The notes beneath the pieces were generated by a model. The model saw nothing but the letters and a program-made list of their open reading frames with translations, made no database searches and had not been told where the DNA came from. A stretch of DNA of 64,000 bases from Pseudochelatococcus lubricantis (GTDB lineage Bacteria > Pseudomonadota > Alphaproteobacteria > Rhizobiales > Beijerinckiaceae), in the NCBI RefSeq assembly GCF_042432495.1, contig NZ_JBHLXC010000002.1, positions 682,001 to 746,000 of the forward strand, in the 5' to 3' direction. The translations under genes and the position numbers were made by a program. Below are positions 33,813 to 48,727 of this stretch, piece after piece. Numbering within the stretch: the first letter of the stretch is position 1; every line of letters begins with the position of its first letter.

Positions 33813-35762
33813 TTACGGCGCGTCCGGCCGGGAGGAGGCGGGCGTGTGGGCGGGAGCAAGCGGCACGGCGGCGCTCGATCGTTCGATCAGCGAGCGGATG
33901 TCCGGCGTCACCACCGGATAGTCCCACGAACCCTCGATCTCGATCGGGAAGGCGGCTGGCGATTCGCCGTCGGAGCCCTGCGAGCCGGCCGCGTCCGCGT
34001 TCGGCTCGGACGTCATGGCGAGCGCGCGCAGGGCGAGCGTCCTGTGGGCGATGTCGATGACACCGGACATGACGCCGTAAAGCCCGTTTCCGGCGCGCAG
34101 TTCCCCTTCCAGCTCGCCGGAGCCGCGCTCGATCTTCAACGTCGCGTCGATCGTGTCGAAGGGTGTGCGCCCGCCCCGCCAGTCGAGCGCGGTGGCGAGC
34201 GGACGCTGCTCCATACGCTCCACGACGTTGTTCAGGTCCACCGCCGACAGCTCCCCGTCCGTGATTCGCGCCGATACGACGCCCGCGAGGTTTCGCATGA
34301 TGGCGTTGAGGGAGTTGCCGTTGCCCCTGAGCGTGACCTGCCCGCCGGCGCGTCCGGAGATGAGGGGCGCGCTAGTGAGGCTGCGCAGCGTCTTGCGCGC
34401 GTCGACTCCGTCGATCGTTCCCGTGAGCTGGGCGGAAAGGTCGTCCTGCTCCGGAAGGAGCTGCAGGCGCCCCCTGACGAGACCATCGTCCAGCTTCGCC
34501 TGGTTGAGGGCGATTTCCAGCCTGCCGCCCGAGGTCAGGATGCCCGCCGCGACGTCGGAAAGTAACAGCGGGCCGATGGCGGCCCTGGCGACGGACAGGC
34601 GGATATCGAGATCGTTGCGGGGGAAGTCGGCCTCGCCCGGCCGGCGCACGAGCGGCGCGCGCGACCATTCCGATACGCCACCGGGCGGCCTGGCCGGCCC
34701 GATGCGACGGTCGGCGGCGAGAAAACGATTGAAGTCGAGCGTTGCGGCATCGAGCGTGGCGGAGACGCGCATGCGCCCGTTGTCGGCGATCCGCGCGGAG
34801 AGCGCCCCTTCGAGCACGCCGCCGCCGGCATCGATGCGGGCATCGGGAACCGAAAGGCCCTGGCCGGAAAGGCTGACGCCGCCCTTGAGCGTCACTGGCC
34901 CCACGGCGTCGGCGAAGGCGAGCGGCGTGCGCAGCCATGCGGCCGTCTGCCGCAGCGAACTCGTTCGGAAGCTCATGTCACCACTGAGTTCCGGCACCTC
35001 GTCCGCCGAAATCCGCCCGATGAATGAAAAGGTTGCGGGGCGGGCCGACAGGCGCAGCGCGAGCGGGGAGTCGAAACCGGCGGCGAGGGATGCCGGCCGC
35101 AGTTTCTCGATGCGCAGGTCGACGGGCTCGCCACGCCACAGCGCCGACGCGGCGAGATCGAGCGGCCGGCCCGTGGACGGCCAGTCGACAGTCGCGTTCA
35201 GCCGGTGCAGCAGGCGGCGGTTGCCGTTGCGGTAGAGGACCGCGCCTTCGCTGATGACGAGGCGGCCGGGCAGCGACTGCGCCAACACCTGCACGTGGTG
35301 GGGGATGGTCGTGTCGCCAGGCGCCGGTTCCCCTTCCATGTTTCTGGCCTCTATCAACGCGGTGAGATGCCGGCGCGCCAGCGTCCAGAGCTGGCGGGGC
35401 TGTTCCGGCCCGAACCAGCGGATGTTGGGATTGACGAGCGTGATGCTCACCGGCTCGGCGCGGCCAAGCAGAAGCGGCAGCAGGCCGAGGCCGACCCGGA
35501 CCTCGCGTGCGCTCAGCAGGGCTGTCTCCGGCGCGGCATCGGGGTGCGCGTCCAGCGACACCCGCGACATCTTGATGCGCGGTGTCGGCAGCAGACGCAG
35601 CGAGGCTCGCTCGACGCGGATCGCGAGACCCGTCGCCTCGCCGATGCGCCCGACCAGTTGCTGCGTGAGCGGCAAATGCGTCACGGGCCAGTGGAAGGAA
35701 CCGGCGGCGATCAGGACCAGAGCGACAAGCGCGAAGATGATATAGCGTCGACGTATGGCCAT
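33813..35762 (-). CDS. AsmA family protein
   Basis: A 649-residue protein with one N-terminal membrane helix (YIIFALVALVLIAAGSF) and a long beta-rich periplasmic body. It opens LPLTQQLVGRIGEATGLAIRVERASLRLLPTPRIKMSRVSL, an AsmA hallmark split here for brevity, and near the C-terminus has the AsmA repeat-type VSARITDGELSAVDLNNVVERME and ELRAGNGLYGVMSGVIDI. AsmA-like proteins bridge inner and outer membranes and affect lipid transport. The C-terminus is low-complexity. It is transcribed alone, tail to tail with the IalB gene. Confidence 0.88.
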   Translation of the reverse strand: MAIRRRYIIFALVALVLIAAGSFHWPVTHLPLTQQLVGRIGEATGLAIRVERASLRLLPTPRIKMSRVSLDAHPDAAPETALLSAREVRVGLGLLPLLLGRAEPVSITLVNPNIRWFGPEQPRQLWTLARRHLTALIEARNMEGEPAPGDTTIPHHVQVLAQSLPGRLVISEGAVLYRNGNRRLLHRLNATVDWPSTGRPLDLAASALWRGEPVDLRIEKLRPASLAAGFDSPLALRLSARPATFSFIGRISADEVPELSGDMSFRTSSLRQTAAWLRTPLAFADAVGPVTLKGGVSLSGQGLSVPDARIDAGGGVLEGALSARIADNGRMRVSATLDAATLDFNRFLAADRRIGPARPPGGVSEWSRAPLVRRPGEADFPRNDLDIRLSVARAAIGPLLLSDVAAGILTSGGRLEIALNQAKLDDGLVRGRLQLLPEQDDLSAQLTGTIDGVDARKTLRSLTSAPLISGRAGGQVTLRGNGNSLNAIMRNLAGVVSARITDGELSAVDLNNVVERMEQRPLATALDWRGGRTPFDTIDATLKIERGSGELEGELRAGNGLYGVMSGVIDIAHRTLALRALAMTSEPNADAAGSQGSDGESPAAFPIEIEGSWDYPVVTPDIRSLIERSSAAVPLAPAHTPASSRPDAP

Positions 35763-36082
35763 ATAACCCGCATGTTACGATGCACCCCGCCACCCTGCGG
35801 GATCATACCCTATAATGAATTCCGGCGCCGGTATATCTTAAGCCGGGCTGTGAATGCATCCAGGAAATGCCGCATGCGGGAGAACGCGCGGCGCGGGGGG
35901 ACTTGCGTTTCCCGTTGTGGACAAGTAATGAGGAAGTTCAGTGTCCGTGCTTCCGAAGGCGCGGGCATGCTTTGTGCTGGTTGAATTCAGAAAGCCTCGG
36001 GCGCGCGATTCGCGACGGGCGCGGCTGAGTTCCCGGCGATATCCAGCAAGGGCGGCCCGCTGAACCGGGCCTTGGAGCAACG
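35763..36082. promoter_or_regulatory. divergent region between asmA and secE
   Basis: A 320-base gap without a gene. A TATAAT occurs at 35811-35816 but lacks a good -35 partner. No tRNA-Trp is found, although one often precedes secE in other bacteria. Promoters for both flanking genes must lie here but I cannot place them. Confidence 0.35.
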
Positions 36083-36277
36083 ATGGCGAAGACGAATCCG
36101 GTCGAGTTTCTTCAGCAGGTCCGTGCCGAGACGAAGAAGGTGACATGGCCCACCCGCAAGGAGACGCTGGTCACCACGGCCATGGTCTTCGTGATGGTGC
36201 TTGTGGCGAGTATTTTCTTCTTCGTCGTCGACCAGCTCATCCAGCTCGGCATCGGCGCCCTGCTGGGCCTCGGCTGA
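36083..36277 (+). CDS. secE: protein translocase subunit SecE
   Basis: A 64-residue single-span subunit of the SecYEG channel. The amphipathic helix VEFLQQVRAETKKVTWPTRKE, followed by VTTAMVFVMVLVASIFFFVVDQL, is the essential core of the short SecE form. Bacilli and alphaproteobacteria have this one-helix form, unlike the three-helix E. coli protein. GGAGCA lies before the ATG. nusG follows after 97 bases, the universal secE-nusG pair. Confidence 0.96.
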   Translation: MAKTNPVEFLQQVRAETKKVTWPTRKETLVTTAMVFVMVLVASIFFFVVDQLIQLGIGALLGLG

Positions 36278-36374
36278 GGCGCCGCCGCCGCGCGGGCGCG
36301 GGGGCTGATTTCATGTGAAGGTTATCCGGTCCGGCTGGCTCATGCGGCGCCGCGGGCCATGGGGAGAGTCGTTG

Positions 36375-36908
36375 ATGGCCAAGCGTTGGTACATTGTCCA
36401 CGCCTATTCGAACTTCGAGAACAAGGTGGCCCAGTCGCTGCGGGACCAGGCGGCGCAGCGCGGGCTTGAGGACAAGTTCGACGAAATTCTGGTGCCGACC
36501 GAGAAGGTGGTCGAGGTGCGCCGCGGGCGCAAGGTCGATACGGAGCGCAAGTTCTTCCCCGGCTATGTCCTCGTGAAATGCGACCTGACGGACGATGTCT
36601 ATCATCTGATCAAGAACACGCCGAAGGTGACGGGCTTCCTGGGCGCCGACAAGTCGAAGCCGCTGCCAATCCCGGACTACGAGGCGGAGCGGATCAAGGG
36701 CCAGGTGGCGGAAGGCGTCGAACATCCCAAGCCGTCGGTCAGCTTCGAGGTGGGCGAGCAGGTGCGCGTGTCCGACGGGCCGTTCGCTTCCTTCAACGGC
36801 ATCGTGGAAGAGGTCGACGACGCCCGCGCCCGGGTCAAGGTCGCGGTGTCGATCTTCGGCCGCGCCACGCCGGTGGAGCTGGAGTACGGGCAGGTCGCCA
36901 AGATCTGA
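36375..36908 (+). CDS. nusG: transcription termination/antitermination factor NusG
   Basis: A 177-residue factor with an N-terminal NGN domain (KRWYIVHAYSNFENKVAQSL, then RKFFPGYVLVKCDL) and a C-terminal KOW domain (GEQVRVSDGPFASFNGIVEEVD). It binds RNA polymerase to reduce pausing and connects with Rho or ribosomal S10. The ATG at 36375 is preceded by GGGGAGAG at a suitable distance. It is cotranscribed with secE. Confidence 0.97.
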   Translation: MAKRWYIVHAYSNFENKVAQSLRDQAAQRGLEDKFDEILVPTEKVVEVRRGRKVDTERKFFPGYVLVKCDLTDDVYHLIKNTPKVTGFLGADKSKPLPIPDYEAERIKGQVAEGVEHPKPSVSFEVGEQVRVSDGPFASFNGIVEEVDDARARVKVAVSIFGRATPVELEYGQVAKI

Positions 36909-36926
36909 GGCTGTGGGAAGGGTCCT

Positions 36927-37006
36927 GCCCGCCTGTCTGCAGCGGCGGGCTGGCGCGCCATTTGCATCAGGCGCCTCTTGCATGTGACATCGGCATGCTG
37001 TAAAGA
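36927..37006 (+). promoter_or_regulatory. hairpin and candidate promoter before rplK
   Basis: A 7-bp stem GCCCGCC (36927-36933) with GGCGGGC (36944-36950) lies 19 bases after nusG and lacks a T-run. A possible promoter follows: TTGCAT at 36978-36983, 17 bases, TAAAGA at 37001-37006. The rest of the gap to 37147 is the rplK leader, where L1 autoregulation would be expected; I do not see a definable L1 site. Confidence 0.3.
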
Positions 37007-37147
37007 AGCGCCTTCGTTTATTTTATATGACGATTCACGAACGCGGGAGACCCGCCCGGCCAGCCTGCCGGGAGAACGGCTCGAACCGCGGACTGCAACT
37101 ATGGCAGCCGGCGCTCCCGGTTGCCGTTCTGTTTGGGAGCAGCCATC

Positions 37148-37579
37148 ATGGCAAAGAAGATCACGGGCTACGTGAAGCTTCAGGTTCCGGCGGGCGCGGC
37201 CAATCCGTCGCCGCCGATCGGTCCCGCGCTCGGTCAGCGCGGTCTGAATATCATGGAATTCTGCAAGGCGTTCAACGCCAAGACGGCGCAGATGGAGAAG
37301 GGCACCCCGATTCCGGTGATCATCACCGCCTATCAGGACCGCTCCTTCACGTTCGAGACCCGTCAGCCGCCGGTTTCGTACTATCTGAAGAAGGCCGCTG
37401 GCCTCAAGAGCGCCTCGAAGACGCCCGGCAAGGGTGGCTCCGTCGGCAAGGTCACGCGCGCGCAGGTTGTCGAAATCGCCCAGGCGAAGATGTCCGATCT
37501 CAACACGGACACGATCGAGGCGGCTGCGACGATGATCGAAGGTTCTGCCCGTTCGATGGGCATTGAGGTCGTGGGCTGA
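37148..37579 (+). CDS. rplK: 50S ribosomal protein L11
   Basis: A 143-residue protein of the GTPase-associated centre on 23S rRNA. NPSPPIGPALGQRGLNIMEFCKAFNA and the C-terminal AKMSDLNTDTIEAAATMIEGSARSMGI are highly conserved L11 sequence. The start MAKKITGYVKLQ is standard. rplA follows 11 bases after the stop. Confidence 0.98.
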   Translation: MAKKITGYVKLQVPAGAANPSPPIGPALGQRGLNIMEFCKAFNAKTAQMEKGTPIPVIITAYQDRSFTFETRQPPVSYYLKKAAGLKSASKTPGKGGSVGKVTRAQVVEIAQAKMSDLNTDTIEAAATMIEGSARSMGIEVVG

Positions 37580-37590
37580 GGGAGGCACGC

Positions 37591-38301
37591 ATGGCACATG
37601 TTGGAAAGCGCGTCATCGCCTCTCGCGAAGGCATCGATCGCAAGAAGCTCTACGGCATCGACGAGGCCGTGAAGACCATCAAGGAACGCGCCACGGCGAA
37701 GTTCGACGAGACGGTCGAGGTCTCCATCAATCTCGGCGTCGATCCGCGTCACGCGGACCAGATGGTGCGCGGCGTCTGCCAGCTCCCCAACGGCTCCGGC
37801 CGTTCGGTGCGCGTGGCCGTGTTCGCCCGTGGCCCGAAGGCCGATGAGGCGAAGAAAGCCGGTGCCGAGGTGGTGGGCGCCGAGGACCTGATGGAGCAGA
37901 TCCAGAGCGGCAACATCAACTTCGACCGCTGCATCGCGACGCCGGACCTGATGCCGCTCGTCGGCCGTCTCGGCAAGATCCTTGGCCCGCGCGGCCTGAT
38001 GCCGAACCCGAAGGTCGGCACGGTGACGATGGACGTCACTGGCGCCGTTTCGGCGGCCAAGGGCGGCGCTGTGGAGTTTCGCGTCGAGAAGGCCGGCATC
38101 GTCCACGCCGGCATCGGCAAGGCTTCGTTCGATGAGCAGAAGCTGATCGAGAACATCCGTGCCTTCGCCGATGCGGTGGCGAGGGCCAAGCCGTCGGGCG
38201 CCAAGGGCACCTACATCCAGCGCATCGCCATTTCCTCGACGATGGGCCCGGGCGTGAAGGTCGATCCCTCGTCGGTGTTCGCGGTGGCCAGCGCAGCGTA
38301 A
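37591..38301 (+). CDS. rplA: 50S ribosomal protein L1
   Basis: A 236-residue protein of the 50S L1 stalk, also a translational repressor of its own mRNA in many bacteria. Signature sequence includes VDPRHADQMVRGVCQLPNGSGR, ATPDLMPLVGRLGKILGPRGLMPNPKVGTV, and GSGTYIQ-like KGTYIQRIAISSTMGPG near the end. It ends the L11-L1 unit; a new promoter lies downstream before rplJ. Confidence 0.98.
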   Translation: MAHVGKRVIASREGIDRKKLYGIDEAVKTIKERATAKFDETVEVSINLGVDPRHADQMVRGVCQLPNGSGRSVRVAVFARGPKADEAKKAGAEVVGAEDLMEQIQSGNINFDRCIATPDLMPLVGRLGKILGPRGLMPNPKVGTVTMDVTGAVSAAKGGAVEFRVEKAGIVHAGIGKASFDEQKLIENIRAFADAVARAKPSGAKGTYIQRIAISSTMGPGVKVDPSSVFAVASAA

Positions 38302-38344
38302 TCCCGGATGTAGCCGCGTGGCGGACTGCCATGCGGCTCAGCCC

Positions 38345-38373
38345 TTGCGTTTTGGGCGCAGGGAGATTATGTA
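38345..38373 (+). promoter_or_regulatory. candidate promoter of rplJL-rpoBC
   Basis: TTGCGT (38345-38350), a 17-base spacer, and TATGTA (38368-38373). It starts 44 bases after rplA and would give a leader of about 405 bases carrying the L10 regulatory structure. Confidence 0.5.
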
Positions 38374-38504
38374 GGTTGGTTGATCCGGGAAGCCGGGTCA
38401 AGACTTTTCTGGAATTCCGATCTGACGATCGTGAAGATGGCGGTTCCAGGGTGTGCCCAGCGGGGAAAATCTCCGCCGGGCGACGCCTCGGGGCCGTCGG
38501 TGTC

Positions 38505-38640
38505 CTGTCCGAGACTGCAGGTGCCCGGCGATATGCGCCGGGTCTAATCCCGTCCTGGGGCCTGCATAGACGGGTAAGGCTGATGTCGGTAGCCGTCGGT
38601 ATCGCCGGTGAAACGGGATTGGTTCGTACCTTCGCATCCG
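38505..38640 (+). ncRNA. ribosomal protein L10 leader
   Basis: Within the 482-base rplA-rplJ gap. The pattern GACTGCAGGTG (38513-38523), a GC hairpin, TCTAATCCCG (38543-38552) and CCTGCATAGACGGG (38561-38574) follows the known L10 leader of proteobacteria, in which the L10-(L7/L12) complex binds a kink-turn fold and represses its own operon. The boundaries are approximate. Confidence 0.65.
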
Positions 38641-38783
38641 CGTCGCGGCTTCTGCCGTGGAGCGGGGACAGGGCTCACAAGCGCCGCCTTTCGGTGCCGG
38701 GCCTGATGGTAGTCGGTATCGCGAGGGCGGTATGTGTAGCTGGCGGATGGGCATCTGTCTATCCGTCTATTGGAGAGAGCCCC

Positions 38784-39299
38784 GTGGATAGAACGGCGAA
38801 AGCTGAGCTTGCGGCGTCGCTTGGCGAAGTGTTCGGCACTTCAGGCGTCGTCGTTGTTGCTCATTATGCCGGCCTGAGGGTCGCTGAAATGCAGAAGCTC
38901 CGTCAGGAAGCGAAGCAGGCAGGCGCCAAGGTGCAGGTCGCAAAGAACCGCATCGCCAAGATCGCTCTCGAAGGCACGGACGTTGCCGGAATCGCGCCCC
39001 TTCTGAAGGGGCCGACGTTGCTGGCCTATTCCAGCGACCCCATCGCAGCGGCCAAGGTCGTGACCGATTTCGCCAAGACGAATGACAAGCTCGTCATTCT
39101 CGGTGGCGCGTCGGGCAAGTCCACTCTGAACGTCGACGGTGTGAAGGCGCTCGCCTCGCTGCCGTCGCTCGACGAACTGCGCGCCAAGCTCGTGGGCCTT
39201 GTCCAGGCTCCCGCGACGAAGATCGCCCAGGTTGTCACCGCGCCCGCCGCCAAGGTGGCCCGCGTGTTCGGAGCCTATGCCAACAGAGATGCGGCGTAA
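38784..39299 (+). CDS. rplJ: 50S ribosomal protein L10
   Basis: A 171-residue stalk-base protein that carries the L7/L12 dimers. DRTAKAELAASLGEVF, VVVVAHYAGLRVAEMQKLRQEAK and VAKNRIAKIALEGT form the rRNA-binding part. The C-terminal helix APATKIAQVVTAPAAKVARVF docks L7/L12. The GTG start follows GGAGAGA by seven bases; open frame upstream to 38331 is leader, not coding. rplL starts 45 bases downstream. Confidence 0.96.
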   Translation: MDRTAKAELAASLGEVFGTSGVVVVAHYAGLRVAEMQKLRQEAKQAGAKVQVAKNRIAKIALEGTDVAGIAPLLKGPTLLAYSSDPIAAAKVVTDFAKTNDKLVILGGASGKSTLNVDGVKALASLPSLDELRAKLVGLVQAPATKIAQVVTAPAAKVARVFGAYANRDAA

Positions 39300-39344
39300 G
39301 GCCGATTACCAACAAACTGACGAACCGATACAGGGATTATTATC

Positions 39345-39725
39345 ATGGCTGATTTGACCAAGCTCGTCGACGAACTGTCGAGCCTTACCGTTCTCGAGGC
39401 TGCCGAACTCGCCAAGCTTCTCGAAGAGAAGTGGGGCGTTTCCGCTGCTGCCGCTGTCGCCGTTGCCGCCGCTCCGGCAGGTGGTGGCGCCGCTGCCCCG
39501 GCTGCCGAGGAGCAGACCGAATTCACGGTTGTTCTGGCCGCCATCGGCGACAAGAAGATCGAAGTCATCAAGGAAGTCCGCGCCATCACCGGCCTTGGCC
39601 TCAAGGAAGCGAAGGACCTCGTCGAGGGCGCTCCCAAGCCTGTCAAGGAAGGCATTCCGAAGGACGAGGCCAACAAGCTCAAGGAGCAGCTTGAGAAGGC
39701 CGGCGCCAAGGTCGAACTCAAGTAA
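39345..39725 (+). CDS. rplL: 50S ribosomal protein L7/L12
   Basis: A 126-residue stalk protein that recruits translation factors. The N-terminal dimerisation helix (LTKLVDELSSLTVLEAAELAKLLEEKW) is followed by an Ala-rich hinge and a C-terminal domain with EFTVVLAAIGDKKIEVIKEVR and GLGLKEAKDLVEGAPKPVKEG. It is complete and typical. A hairpin with T6 follows at 39743. Confidence 0.98.
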   Translation: MADLTKLVDELSSLTVLEAAELAKLLEEKWGVSAAAAVAVAAAPAGGGAAAPAAEEQTEFTVVLAAIGDKKIEVIKEVRAITGLGLKEAKDLVEGAPKPVKEGIPKDEANKLKEQLEKAGAKVELK

Positions 39726-39742
39726 GTTCGGATGGATCGGCG

Positions 39743-39776
39743 GGGCCGGAGTCGCCCGGCCCTGGCGGTGTTTTTT
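39743..39776 (+). terminator. attenuator-like hairpin between rplL and rpoB
   Basis: GGGCCGG (39743-39749) pairs with CCGGCCC (39756-39762); a T6 run lies at 39771-39776, eight bases beyond the stem. That spacing suggests partial termination, which would make more stalk protein than polymerase, as in the E. coli rplL-rpoB attenuator. Confidence 0.5.
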
Positions 39777-39864
39777 CGGACAGGCTGATCGCATGCTGCT
39801 GGACGGATCGAAACTCTGAGCAGGTCTTTGAGCGCGCGCACCGTTAACCTAATCTGAAGAAATT

Positions 39865-39894
39865 GCGGTTCCGGGAGATTTCTCCCGGGACCGC
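39865..39894 (+). other. long stable hairpin in the rplL-rpoB spacer
   Basis: GCGGTTCCGGGAGA (39865-39878) pairs with TCTCCCGGGACCGC (39881-39894), 14 pairs with one G-U and a 2-base loop. Such a duplex at this place could be an RNase III processing site, as known for E. coli. The rest of the spacer (39726-40080) has no gene. Confidence 0.6.
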
Positions 39895-40080
39895 ATCGTC
39901 GTCCGAAAACGCCATCGCCGTTCGTGGCGGTCGCCTTTTCGGCCGTTGAGCGGCGGAACCGTTCGCTGACCTTGCCGCGGGATAGCGGCCCGCCTGACCC
40001 GGCGGCCCTCCGAGCAACCCTTGCCGGAGTGGCGCCCGAGGACCGCCCGGTCAGGCGTGCGTTGAGGAGCAAGAGTCCAC

Positions 40081-44202
<4,122 letters not shown>

Positions 44203-44382
44203 GCGGGCGGGGTGCGCGCATCCATACGCGGCATTGAAGATCAAGGCGGCATCCGGCCATAAAACAGCCGGGTGTCGCCGATATATTTCCAGTTTCAAGG
44301 CATCGCGCTGCGGGCGGCAGGGCAGGTGCCGGCGGGAGTTCACCCGGAGGCGCGGGACTCACGCAGACTTGAGGAGACGGCG

Positions 44383-48609
<4,227 letters not shown>

Positions 48610-48631
48610 TCCGCTGAAACGAGCGAAAAGC

Positions 48632-48663
48632 AAAACCCGCAGCTTCACGGCTGCGGGTTTTTT
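48632..48663 (+). terminator. Rho-independent terminator of the rpoBC operon
   Basis: AAAACCCGCAGC (48632-48643) and GCTGCGGGTTTT (48650-48661) form a 12-bp stem with a 6-base loop, ending in a T6 run (48658-48663). Because the left arm begins with A4, it may also work for the convergent hrpB gene. Confidence 0.92.
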
Positions 48664-48727
48664 CTTGGCTTTCCGGGTACATGACCGGGGAGAGCAATCA
48701 GGTGGCTGACACAGGGCTATTTTGACC

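Noticed and set aside
35763..37147. tRNA-Trp or other tRNA near secE-nusG-rplK
   Set aside because: No cloverleaf or T-loop (GGTTCGA) sequence in a suitable context found.
38331..38783. In-frame upstream extension of rplJ
   Set aside because: It covers the L10 leader and a promoter; known L10 begins at the GTG at 38784, which has a good ribosome site.
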